Below are positions 1 to 7,640 of a DNA stretch of 64,000 nucleotides, piece by piece. The notes under the pieces were generated by a model. The model was not told the origin of the DNA. It was given only the letters and a program-made list of their open reading frames with translations, and ran no database searches. Within the stretch, counting starts at the first letter, position 1. Every line of letters starts with the position of its first letter. The translations under genes and the position numbers were made by a program. The stretch comes from Dyadobacter linearis (GTDB lineage Bacteria > Bacteroidota > Bacteroidia > Cytophagales > Spirosomataceae), in assembly GCF_907165045.1 (NCBI RefSeq), contig NZ_CAJRAU010000004.1, positions 186,001 through 250,000 on the forward strand, read 5' to 3'.

Positions 1-515
1 TTACTCTTCAGGAAATTGCCGACGATGCCGGAGTGACCAAAAGTCTGGTTTCTCAAATTGAAAACAGCCGCACCATTCCCTCGCTTCCCGTCATGCTCGG
101 GCTCATCAAAGCATTGGACATCGATCTCAATGTATTTTTCAACGATATTATTTCCAAAACACCAGGCGAAAATGTGCTGATCCGCAGAAAAGAGGACTAC
201 CAGCCATTCACGAAAGAGAATGCGAAAGGCTTTTTTTACCAGCGGATATTCAGCAAGCAATTCAAGGATAATCACATTGATGTGGTCCTTTTACGGCTCG
301 AAAAAGATGCGAAGCGGCCGATGGTAAAGACCAATGCGTTCGAATTTAAATACGTGTTGCAGGGCTCCGTTGAATACACGGTCGGAAAGAATAAGTATGT
401 GCTCAATCAGGGCGATTCCATGTTTTTCGACGCGAACGAATTGCATAACCCCAAATGCATCGACGGCGACGAGGTGTTGCTGCTTGTTATCTACTTTTTT
501 CACGATCCTGTGTAG
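1..515 (+). CDS. XRE-family regulator with C-terminal cupin domain (5' partial)
   Basis: The reading frame is open from the first bases of the window, so the gene starts upstream; the GTG at 33 is internal. The visible N-terminus is the second half of a helix-turn-helix (TLQEIADDAGVTKSLVSQIE, then a segment with NSRTIPSLPVMLGLIKAL), typical of XRE regulators. The rest, from about position 190, is a small beta-barrel cupin with the pattern FKYVLQGSVEYTVG and LNQGDSMFFDANELHNP, which suggests effector sensing. It precedes a same-strand phosphonate catabolism cluster, separated by 192 bases holding a palindrome and a promoter. The inferred role is local control of that cluster. The ligand cannot be read from the sequence. 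HTH-cupin assignment is firm; the regulon is inference from position. Confidence 0.88.
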   Translation, partial: TLQEIADDAGVTKSLVSQIENSRTIPSLPVMLGLIKALDIDLNVFFNDIISKTPGENVLIRRKEDYQPFTKENAKGFFYQRIFSKQFKDNHIDVVLLRLEKDAKRPMVKTNAFEFKYVLQGSVEYTVGKNKYVLNQGDSMFFDANELHNPKCIDGDEVLLLVIYFFHDPV

Positions 516-545
516 CCTTTCTTTACACTCCGCACTTATCTTCTT

Positions 546-572
546 CGAAAGTTAAATATAAATTAACATTCG
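546..572. promoter_or_regulatory. Interrupted palindrome, candidate operator
   Basis: The arms CGAAaGTTAA (546-555) and TTAACaTTCG (563-572) are reverse complements apart from one A:A mismatch, with a 7-base A/T spacer. The element ends six bases before the candidate -33 box, directly downstream of the XRE-cupin regulator gene. Such a site fits binding by a dimeric HTH protein, but binding is inferred, not shown. Confidence 0.45.
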
Positions 573-577
573 CTTAA

Positions 578-607
578 TTTGTTTTTACGTCATTCCTTCT
601 AGTTTTG
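578..607 (+). promoter_or_regulatory. Bacteroidota-type promoter of the phosphonate cluster
   Basis: TTTG (578-581) and TAGTTTTG (600-607, matching TAnnTTTG) are separated by 18 bases, which fits the Bacteroidota primary sigma factor consensus (about -33 and -7). Transcription would begin near 614, giving a leader of roughly 95 bases before the ATG at 708. Confidence 0.6.
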
Positions 608-707
608 TGAAATCAGTTCGTGTTAGCGGGCTTAGTTGACGGGTTAAGTATTACTTTACTATTGCCCATCCTAAATCAGATTTTTCACCAATTATTGAGA
701 ATTGAAA

Positions 708-1400
708 ATGATAGAGTTAGTTGTTTTTGATATGGCCGGAACGACGGTTAAAGACAGGAATTTCGTCGGTATTGCCTTTCAAACCGCCATGCAATCGCAA
801 GGTTATGATGTGGCTGTTGAAATCATTAATCCCTTAATGGGCTACGAAAAGCCGCTGGCGATCAGGATGATGCTGGAAACGCATGAAGCTGAAAAGTCAA
901 AAATAACAGATGAATTGGTGAGCAGCATTCACAAGCGGTTTGTGGATGAAATGATCCATTTTTATAGCACCACCCAGGAAATAGCGCCGCTTCCAAACGT
1001 GGAAGAAACATTCGAAACGCTTCGCGCAGAGGGCATTAAAATTGCTCTCAATACTGGTTTTTCAAGAGATATAGCGAATGTGATCGTCGAGCGGCTGGGC
1101 TGGGCAGATAAAATAGATATGCTGGTTGCCAGCGACGAGGTACCGCACGGTCGCCCGTTCCCGGATATGATCAATAAAATGATCGCCGAACTGCAAATCA
1201 CTTCTCCTGAGAATGTCGCCAAAGTAGGTGATACCGAGGTAGATATCAATGAAGGGATCAATGCAGGCTGCAAATATGTGATCGGGATTACGACGGGGGC
1301 ATTCACGCGGGAAGCATTGCAGCCACATAATCCTACTCATATTATCGACGATATCGCAGCTGTTGTGAATATCGTTTCTCCCAGTCACAGTTTGGCGTAG
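708..1400 (+). CDS. Phosphonatase-like HAD-superfamily hydrolase
   Basis: A 230-residue HAD hydrolase close to phosphonoacetaldehyde hydrolase (PhnX), which cleaves the C-P bond of phosphonoacetaldehyde to acetaldehyde and phosphate. Motif I is VFDMAGTT, with Asp8 as likely nucleophile. MGYEK carries Lys48, 40 residues after the nucleophile. In PhnX the Schiff-base lysine lies 41 residues after the nucleophile in a similar MGxxK setting. KVGDTEVDINEG near residue 170 is the acidic metal-binding motif. A TTG at 702 is in frame, but the ATG at 708 is the natural start. First structural gene of the cluster, followed by a flavoprotein after 30 bases. PhnX-like family membership is firm; phosphonoacetaldehyde as substrate is supported by the lysine and by the PbfA neighbour. 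Confidence 0.88.
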   Translation: MIELVVFDMAGTTVKDRNFVGIAFQTAMQSQGYDVAVEIINPLMGYEKPLAIRMMLETHEAEKSKITDELVSSIHKRFVDEMIHFYSTTQEIAPLPNVEETFETLRAEGIKIALNTGFSRDIANVIVERLGWADKIDMLVASDEVPHGRPFPDMINKMIAELQITSPENVAKVGDTEVDINEGINAGCKYVIGITTGAFTREALQPHNPTHIIDDIAAVVNIVSPSHSLA

Positions 1401-1430
1401 TCTGTTGTAAATCAGTTAGTTTTATTCAAA

Positions 1431-2564
1431 ATGAACAAATCTGCGATTGTAATCGGAGCGGGCATTGTCGGGCTGGCTACTGCCCGTGCACTGGCTGTGA
1501 GAGGCTATCAGGTAACAGTGATCGAAAGGTCTTCCAAAGCAGTGGGCGCTTCGATCCGGAATTTCGGAATGGTGTGGCCGATCGGGCAGCCGGAAGGAAA
1601 GCTTTACGAACGCGCATTGCACGCCAAAAGCATCTGGAAAGAGGTACTGGCCGGCGCAAAATGCTGGTCGCAGGAAGCGGGCAGCCTGCATATGGCGTAT
1701 CATAATGATGAAAAAGAAGTAATACAGCAATTCGTGGAAGTGAGCGGATACCGTCCTGTCAGTTTTCTGAATGCTGCCGAAACGCTTGAAAGATCGCCGG
1801 CGGTAAATGGAAGCGGTCTGCTCGGTTCTTTGTATTCAGAAGACGAGATGATTGTGGATCCGAGAGAGGCGATCGCCGCAATACCAGGTTACCTCGAAGC
1901 TACCCAGGGCATTACATTTATCTGGAACACAGCGATTTCGGAGATCAATTTTCCGCAGGCAGTATCAGGAACCAAAAGCTGGTCGGCGGATGAAATATAT
2001 GTTTGCAGTGGACAGGATTTTGAGACCTTATATCCCGAACATTTCGGCGCGGCGCCGCTTACCAAATGCAAGCTGCAAATGCTGCGACTGGAAACCCAGC
2101 CTGAAAACTGGCGGATCGGACCGGCATTGTGCGGCGGGTTGTCGCTGATCCACTATCACGGTTTCAAAGCAGCCGCCTCGCTGCCCGGATTGAAAGCGCG
2201 TTACGAAAGTGAATATGCCGAACATTTGAAATGGGGTATTCACGTCATGGCGTCGCAAAATGGGCTGGGAGAGATCACAGTGGGCGATTCGCATGAATAT
2301 GCACTCACGTTCGATCCTTTTGACAGGGAATTTATCAATACCATGATCCTCGATTACCTCGCCACTTTCGCGCGGTTTAAATCTCCGAAAGTATTCCAGA
2401 CCTGGCACGGGATATATCCCAAACTGACAAATGGGAAAACCGAGATCGTGATCAGGCCCGAAAGCGGAGTTACTATTATAAACGGGCTCGGCGGCAATGG
2501 AATGACACTTTCTTTCGGTTTGTGCGACGAAGTGATAGGAGGTACCTACGCACCTATTGACTAA
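1431..2564 (+). CDS. FAD-dependent amine oxidoreductase (TIGR03364-type, DAO superfamily)
   Basis: A 377-residue flavoprotein of the glycine/D-amino-acid oxidase superfamily. The N-terminal Rossmann motif is VIGAGIVGLATA at residues 7-18, followed by VTVIERSS, where the Glu should bind the FAD ribose. The C-terminal GLGGNGMTLSFG (about 353-364) is the second FAD-contacting segment. Relatives of this type are found in bacterial phosphonate clusters, and flavin oxidoreductases of such clusters are reported to oxidise 2-aminoethylphosphonate or its N-methyl form to phosphonoacetaldehyde. Here it lies between a phosphonatase-like hydrolase and the downstream PbfA gene, with no PhnW transaminase in view, so it is the likely amine-oxidising entry step. 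The exact substrate is inferred. Confidence 0.82.
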   Translation: MNKSAIVIGAGIVGLATARALAVRGYQVTVIERSSKAVGASIRNFGMVWPIGQPEGKLYERALHAKSIWKEVLAGAKCWSQEAGSLHMAYHNDEKEVIQQFVEVSGYRPVSFLNAAETLERSPAVNGSGLLGSLYSEDEMIVDPREAIAAIPGYLEATQGITFIWNTAISEINFPQAVSGTKSWSADEIYVCSGQDFETLYPEHFGAAPLTKCKLQMLRLETQPENWRIGPALCGGLSLIHYHGFKAAASLPGLKARYESEYAEHLKWGIHVMASQNGLGEITVGDSHEYALTFDPFDREFINTMILDYLATFARFKSPKVFQTWHGIYPKLTNGKTEIVIRPESGVTIINGLGGNGMTLSFGLCDEVIGGTYAPID

Positions 2565-2596
2565 ATATAGCTTTTACTATTCCTAAATCCTTTCCT

Positions 2597-4261
2597 ATGA
2601 ATCCAATCCGGGTTTTGGTCGCTCTTACCGTCTGCTCAATTGCATTGACTTCCTTTCAAACATCAAAAGAAGGTCCCGCCGGGATTGAACATGTGATCGT
2701 GATCGGGGTCGACGGACTCAGTCCTGACGGTATTAAAAAAGCAAAAACGCCATTTATCCAGAAAATGATCGCGGGCGGAAGTGTGAAATGGAATGTGCGC
2801 ACGGTACTTACCTCGGCGAGCAGCCAGAACTGGGCTTCAATGATCATGGGCGCCGGGCCGGAACAACACGGCATCATTAACAACGACTGGGAAATGGACG
2901 ATCACTCACTACCGGCGATCGTGAACGAAGCCGACGGTCGCTTTCCGACGATTTTCAGTGTGCTACACAAGGCGCGGCCCGATGCAGAAATTGGTGTGGT
3001 TTATCACTGGGATGGATTTGGGAGGTTGTATCAAAAGAATGCAGTTAATTACGACAAACGATTCTCCACGGAAGATTCCACTGCTGCCGATTTTATCCAA
3101 TATATTAAAACAAAAAAACCGGCACTCGGTTTCATTCATCTGGACCACGTAGATCACGCGGGGCACCACGGCGGGCATGGTTCGGCCGAGTATTATCAGT
3201 CTGTTTCCAAGGCTGATTCGCTGGTAGGGCAGATACTGAAGGGAATTGAAGACGCGGGGATCATGGATAAGACGCTCGTGATCCTCTGGGCAGATCATGG
3301 CGGCATTGGTTACGGACACGGCGGTGCCACGCCTCAGGAAGCTGAGATAGCAGGTGTTTTTTATGGGAAGAGTGTAAAAAAAGGGTACGAAATCGCGCAG
3401 CAGGTTTATACATACGACCTGGCTTCTACGATCGCATTTGCACTCGGAATCGAGCAGCCTTATGCCTGGATCGGGCGGCCGGTAAAGCCTGCTTTCGAAG
3501 GTTTGAATGAGCCTGAGAATCTCTGGCTGGGCGAAAAAGCAGTTCAGATGCCGGTTATTTTCCCAGACAGAAATCTCTACGCACAAGCCGGCGGACTTTA
3601 TATTGATAAAAAACCTTCGGTGAAAATAGAAACCAAGGCGAATAATGGCGTGACGCGCTACACCACCGACGGGACCGAGCCTGATCAGTCTTCTCCGGTT
3701 TACGAAAAGGAATTTACAGTCGACAAAACGACCGTAGTCAAGGCGAGGAGCTTTGATGAAAAAGGTAACCCGAGCCAGCGCGCCACTGCCTATTTCAGGG
3801 TATTGAATTCGGGTAGCGGCAATGGACTGACAGCCACTTTTTACCCTGGGAAAGAATTGAAGAAACTGCCTGATTTTACCAAAACACAAAAAGAAACCAG
3901 CTGGACCTCACCCGAATTCAATATGGAAAAGGAGAGGATCAGTAAGTTGATGAAAGCTGGTAATGAGAGTTTTGCATTGCGATTCGAGGGTTTTATACAA
4001 ATTGACAAACCGGGTAAATATACCTTCTACACCCAGTCTGACGATGGCAGCAAGCTGTTTATCAATGGAAAAGAAGTGGTGGATAACGACGGGAACCACG
4101 GCGTGAAAGAGGAATCCGGTTCCGTGGAATTGAAAGCGGGCAAACACCCGATTAGGGTCGAATATTATAATAATGGAGGCGGGTTTTGGCTCGATGCATT
4201 CTACAAAGGTCCCGGGCTGACCAAGCAGCTGATTCCTGCGGACAAGCTTTTTATCAAATAA
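2597..4261 (+). CDS. Secreted alkaline-phosphatase-superfamily hydrolase with chitobiase-C and PA14 domains
   Basis: A 554-residue protein with a signal peptide (about 1-21, no clear lipobox). Residues 30-300 are a type I phosphodiesterase/nucleotide pyrophosphatase fold: metal Asp in VIVIGVDG (Asp39), probable nucleophile Ser75 in TSASSQNW, and metal ligands in HLDHVDHAGH (181-190) and ADHGGIGYGHGG (232-243). Residues about 340-403 match a chitobiase/beta-hexosaminidase C-terminal domain (RYTTDGTEPDQSSPVY), and about 410-550 a PA14 domain (YTFYTQSDDGSKLFINGKEV), often carbohydrate-binding. Between the flavoprotein (32-base gap) and PbfA (31-base gap) it may release aminoethylphosphonate from phosphonate-decorated glycans or lipids outside the cytoplasm. 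Domains are visible; the substrate is inference. A phosphonoacetate hydrolase-like activity is an alternative. Confidence 0.82.
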   Translation: MNPIRVLVALTVCSIALTSFQTSKEGPAGIEHVIVIGVDGLSPDGIKKAKTPFIQKMIAGGSVKWNVRTVLTSASSQNWASMIMGAGPEQHGIINNDWEMDDHSLPAIVNEADGRFPTIFSVLHKARPDAEIGVVYHWDGFGRLYQKNAVNYDKRFSTEDSTAADFIQYIKTKKPALGFIHLDHVDHAGHHGGHGSAEYYQSVSKADSLVGQILKGIEDAGIMDKTLVILWADHGGIGYGHGGATPQEAEIAGVFYGKSVKKGYEIAQQVYTYDLASTIAFALGIEQPYAWIGRPVKPAFEGLNEPENLWLGEKAVQMPVIFPDRNLYAQAGGLYIDKKPSVKIETKANNGVTRYTTDGTEPDQSSPVYEKEFTVDKTTVVKARSFDEKGNPSQRATAYFRVLNSGSGNGLTATFYPGKELKKLPDFTKTQKETSWTSPEFNMEKERISKLMKAGNESFALRFEGFIQIDKPGKYTFYTQSDDGSKLFINGKEVVDNDGNHGVKEESGSVELKAGKHPIRVEYYNNGGGFWLDAFYKGPGLTKQLIPADKLFIK

Positions 4262-4292
4262 TCAAACAATACACTTCCTGACAGCTCACAAA

Positions 4293-5651
4293 ATGGCAGA
4301 AGCGCACAACCGAACAGAAGGAGATATTAACCTATCGTCCGCCCGGCGCGAGTGGTATGCATTGATCAGCGACGCAGAGACGGTTTCCTATCTTCACGAA
4401 GATGAAACGCACTTTCTGCACCAGTCGCTGTCAACACCCTGCCTGGATGTGCTTGCTTCCTGCGACGGTATTTATCTCACTGATGTTCAGGGTAAAACGT
4501 ACATGGATTTTCATGGTAACAATGTGCATCAGCTCGGTTACCGCAATTCTTATATCGTCGAAAAACTGAAAGAGCAGCTGGATATTCTGCCTTTTTCCCC
4601 AAGAAGGTATACCAATGTGCCCGCTATTGAGCTGGCCAAAAAGCTGTGTAGTCTGATGCCGGGCGACCTGAACCGCGTGCTCTTTGCGCCGGGCGGCACT
4701 TCGGCGATCAGTATGGCATTGAAGCTGGCCCGAGTTGTGACGGGGAAGCACAAGGTTATTTCGCTCTGGGACTCATTTCACGGTGCTTCACTGGATGCGA
4801 TCTCGGCTGGCGGCGAACTGGATTTCAGGAAAGATATGGGACCGTTGATGCCTGGTGTTGAGCGAATTCCGCCACCTATGACCTACCGCGGGCCTTTTTC
4901 AGCAGCCGGAAACGGCGACCTGCCTTATGCGGATTATCTGGAATATGTGATTGAAAAAGAAGGAGATATTGGTGCATTCCTGATCGAAACGATCCGGAAT
5001 ACCGACGTACAGATTCCGTCTCAGGAATACTGGCAAAAGGTGCGGCGCATTTGTACGAAACACAACGTTTTGCTCATCCTCGACGAGATCCCGATCGCAT
5101 TCGGGCGTACGGGCAAAATGTTCGCATTTGAGCATTATGACTTGGAGCCTGATATTGTTTGCCTCGGAAAAGGACTCGGCGGCGGTATCATGCCAATGGC
5201 GGCGATCGTAGCGAGAGACAGTTACAATATCGCTCAAAACATTTCCCTAGGCCATTTTACGCACGAAAAAAGTCCGCTCGGCTCCGTAGCTGCGCTCGCG
5301 ATGTTTGAATACATGGAGCAGAACCAGATCCTTGAAAAAGTAATGCAGGACGAGGAATTTATGAGGGAGGAATTGAATGGACTTAAAGCAAAGTTTCCGC
5401 TGATCGGCGATGTGCGCGGGATAGGGTTATTGTGGGGAATTGAATTGGTTACCAACCGTGAAACCAAGGAAAAAGCAGTGAAGCAGGCAGAGATCGTGAT
5501 GTACGAATGTCTAAAAAATGGACTGAGTTTCAAGGTTTCCCAAGGAAATGTGATCCAGCTTTCGCCACCGCTCATTATCACGCGTGGGCAATTGAAAGAA
5601 GCTTTGGCAATACTTGAAAATGCATTGAAAATCGCGTCGGACGCAGTCTGA
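4293..5651 (+). CDS. pbfA: PbfA-type PLP enzyme, (R)-1-hydroxy-2-aminoethylphosphonate ammonia-lyase
   Basis: A 452-residue class-III (fold type I) PLP enzyme. Visible features are the cofactor-phosphate segment APGGTSAIS (132-140), DEIPIAFGRTG with Asp264 contacting the pyridine nitrogen, and the Schiff-base Lys293 in CLGKGLGGGIMP. It looks like a class-III aminotransferase, but the long HEDETHFLHQSLSTPCLDVL-type N-terminus and phosphonate context match PbfA. That enzyme eliminates ammonia from (R)-1-hydroxy-2-aminoethylphosphonate to give phosphonoacetaldehyde, which the upstream HAD hydrolase could cleave. The DUF5690 transporter follows after 15 bases, implying co-transcription. The alternative is a 2-aminoethylphosphonate transaminase of class III; lyase is preferred from family resemblance and neighbours. 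Confidence 0.78.
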   Translation: MAEAHNRTEGDINLSSARREWYALISDAETVSYLHEDETHFLHQSLSTPCLDVLASCDGIYLTDVQGKTYMDFHGNNVHQLGYRNSYIVEKLKEQLDILPFSPRRYTNVPAIELAKKLCSLMPGDLNRVLFAPGGTSAISMALKLARVVTGKHKVISLWDSFHGASLDAISAGGELDFRKDMGPLMPGVERIPPPMTYRGPFSAAGNGDLPYADYLEYVIEKEGDIGAFLIETIRNTDVQIPSQEYWQKVRRICTKHNVLLILDEIPIAFGRTGKMFAFEHYDLEPDIVCLGKGLGGGIMPMAAIVARDSYNIAQNISLGHFTHEKSPLGSVAALAMFEYMEQNQILEKVMQDEEFMREELNGLKAKFPLIGDVRGIGLLWGIELVTNRETKEKAVKQAEIVMYECLKNGLSFKVSQGNVIQLSPPLIITRGQLKEALAILENALKIASDAV

Positions 5652-5666
5652 CAAAAATGAGGGAAT

Positions 5667-6965
5667 ATGCGACTGAAAGAACTACTTGCCCGCTCAAATG
5701 CATTGTTTATTCTGTGGGCTATTATCGCCTCTTTTGGAGCTTATTTCTGCATGTACGCATTCAGGAAGCCGTTTAGCGCAGGTTTATATGACGGCTTGCA
5801 GTTGGGCGATATCAGCTATAAAGCGGTTCTGATCATCGCGCAGGTCGCCGGTTATACGCTCTCCAAATTCATGGGTATCCGGGTTATTTCAGAATTAAAA
5901 CCAGGTACCCGGATCGCATTTGTGATCAGTCTTGTCGTAATAGCTGAGCTGGCGCTGCTGGGTTTTGGCCTCGTGCCGCATCCTTATAACTTTCTTTTCC
6001 TATTCCTGAACGGACTCCCGCTGGGAATGGTTTGGGGCGTTATTTTTAGTTTTCTGGAAGGGCGCAGATTCACGGAAATGCTATCTATCGGGCTTAATAT
6101 CAGCGTTATAGTAGCCTCCGGTATTTTGAAAACTACCTATCTTGAAATCCACCTTTCGTTTCCTGCAATATCCGAATTCTGGATGCCGGCGCTGATGGGC
6201 GGACTATTTCTTCCTTTCTTTCTGCTGTTTGTCTGGATGTTAACCTTCATTCCTGCGCCCACCAAAGAGGATATCCGGTTGCGGGCAGAGCGGCCGCCGA
6301 TGACGCAGGCGGATAAAAAGGAAGTGATGAAACAGTTCGGATTTCCTGTATTCTGCCTCGTTATTTTCTACGGTACGATCGTAGTGATGCGCGATTTTCG
6401 GGACAATTTTATGATCGAGATCTGGAATGAAATCGATGCGCATTGGGTAAGCAGCGTATTGACCAAAACTGAAATGATCACCGGCTTCATCGTCCTGATC
6501 ATCATCGGCTCGCTCGCATTTGTTACCGACAACCGGAAGGGTTTCAGGATCACAAATTTCATTTTGCTGTCGGGAATCCTGCTGATCGGTGGCGCGACCT
6601 TCTTATTTGAACAAAAACTGATCAGCGGATTTTCCTGGATGCTATTCCTGGGAATGGGCTTGCTGCTAAACTATACCTTGCTCCAAACTGTACTTTTCGA
6701 CAGAATGATCGCGCTTTATCGAATCCGTGCAAATGCCGGCTATTTCGTTTACATCTGCGAAAGTATGGGTTATATGGGCAGCGTGGGATTGCTGTTATAC
6801 AAAGAGTTTTTTCTGAAAGAACTCAGCTGGTCCCACGTGCTGATGCAGTTTTCTTACCTCCTGTTCGGAGCTGGGTTTTTGTTGCTGCTGCTGAGTAATA
6901 TTTACCTGGCGAGGCGTGCAGACGGGCAATCGCCCAAAAATGGTTCTCCTATTGTTGTGATTTAA
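5667..6965 (+). CDS. DUF5690 family membrane transporter (MFS-like)
   Basis: A 432-residue polytopic inner-membrane protein with about twelve hydrophobic segments from residue 12 (ALFILWAIIASFGAYFCMYA) to near 410. The N-terminus with FRKPFSAGLYDG recalls the organophosphate:phosphate antiporter (GlpT/UhpC) branch of the major facilitator superfamily. The protein matches the DUF5690 family common in Bacteroidota. It is the last gene of the phosphonate cluster, 15 bases after the PbfA gene, so import of an aminophosphonate or exchange with phosphate is the natural hypothesis. Start ATG 5667 is followed at once by a charged N-terminus (MRLKELLARSN), as expected. Family call is firm; substrate is inferred from context only. 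Confidence 0.8.
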   Translation: MRLKELLARSNALFILWAIIASFGAYFCMYAFRKPFSAGLYDGLQLGDISYKAVLIIAQVAGYTLSKFMGIRVISELKPGTRIAFVISLVVIAELALLGFGLVPHPYNFLFLFLNGLPLGMVWGVIFSFLEGRRFTEMLSIGLNISVIVASGILKTTYLEIHLSFPAISEFWMPALMGGLFLPFFLLFVWMLTFIPAPTKEDIRLRAERPPMTQADKKEVMKQFGFPVFCLVIFYGTIVVMRDFRDNFMIEIWNEIDAHWVSSVLTKTEMITGFIVLIIIGSLAFVTDNRKGFRITNFILLSGILLIGGATFLFEQKLISGFSWMLFLGMGLLLNYTLLQTVLFDRMIALYRIRANAGYFVYICESMGYMGSVGLLLYKEFFLKELSWSHVLMQFSYLLFGAGFLLLLLSNIYLARRADGQSPKNGSPIVVI

Positions 6966-6983
6966 ACCGGGCACAAAAAAGGG

Positions 6984-7002
6984 TAAGCTAGCGAATAGCT
7001 TA
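6984..7002. terminator. Small hairpin after the phosphonate cluster (possible terminator)
   Basis: TAAGCTA (6984-6990) and TAGCTTA (6996-7002) form a perfect 7-base stem with a 5-base loop, 19 bases after the transporter stop. There is no T-tract, so intrinsic termination is doubtful. It lies between convergent genes. Confidence 0.3.
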
Positions 7003-7078
7003 TTCAATACAGGCGAGTGTTACTACTTGTACTAATGCTTATTCGGCAATGCAGGTAAGCGCGCAAACTTCGATTGAG

Positions 7079-7585
7079 TTACTCAGTTTTGCATTTGATC
7101 AGAATATAATCAAGATCTCCCTTCGCTGAAAAGGCGGCTATTTGGGTGTATTTTTCATAATTATCCCAGCGCTTGATCTCGTCTTCATCCAGTTTTGGTT
7201 CAATGTTTTCTTTCAGATTAAGCAATCCCAGGATCACGCGATTTTCAAACTCATAATCTGACAGATCTTTCAGAACAATGCGGTCTGCAATTTCATTGAT
7301 AAAGATGATCTCAATCTTACCTTCCCGGTAAATGCGTTTCGGACATTTCTCGCAGCCGGCTTTTGCGTCGCTGAAATAGCTGTCGAGCTTGCCCGGCCCG
7401 AGTATCGCTTCTACCTCCTGCTCATTTCTGAATGCAACCTGTCCGAGGTCCAGCGCTACGGTCACTGTGGCGTTTTCATCGTGTTCATCCAGGACGAAAA
7501 ATTTGACAAAAACAGCAAGAAGGATGATAATAAAAACAACGAATTTCCAATTTGCCCATTTGCGCTTCACCGTACTTTGTTCCAT
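7079..7585 (-). CDS. Hypothetical single-pass membrane protein
   Basis: A 168-residue protein of no recognised family. The open frame extends upstream to a TTG near 7642, but that would overlap the divergent endonuclease V gene. The ATG at 7585 gives a sensible start, MEQSTVKRKWANWK, followed by one hydrophobic helix (about residues 15-32, FVVFIIILLAVFVKFFVL). The remainder is soluble, probably periplasmic, and carries a Cys pair in AGCEKCPKRIYREGK. The C-terminal half is acidic (PKLDEDEIKRWDNYE). It converges on the phosphonate transporter and diverges from nfi. An envelope location is supported; a function is not. Confidence 0.65.
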   Translation of the reverse strand: MEQSTVKRKWANWKFVVFIIILLAVFVKFFVLDEHDENATVTVALDLGQVAFRNEQEVEAILGPGKLDSYFSDAKAGCEKCPKRIYREGKIEIIFINEIADRIVLKDLSDYEFENRVILGLLNLKENIEPKLDEDEIKRWDNYEKYTQIAAFSAKGDLDYILIKCKTE

Positions 7586-7640
7586 GAGGATGGTCTGATT
7601 TTTTAATTGAAGATATTTAATCAGGTAAACAACGAATATC

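Noticed and set aside
2963..3889. 308-residue antisense open frame
   Set aside because: It lies wholly inside the well-supported phosphodiesterase gene on the other strand, has no recognisable domain and follows that gene's codon pattern.
4293..5651. Class-III aminotransferase (PhnW-like) as the call for the PLP gene
   Set aside because: PhnW is a class-V-type aminotransferase with different motifs; this sequence is class III and resembles PbfA.
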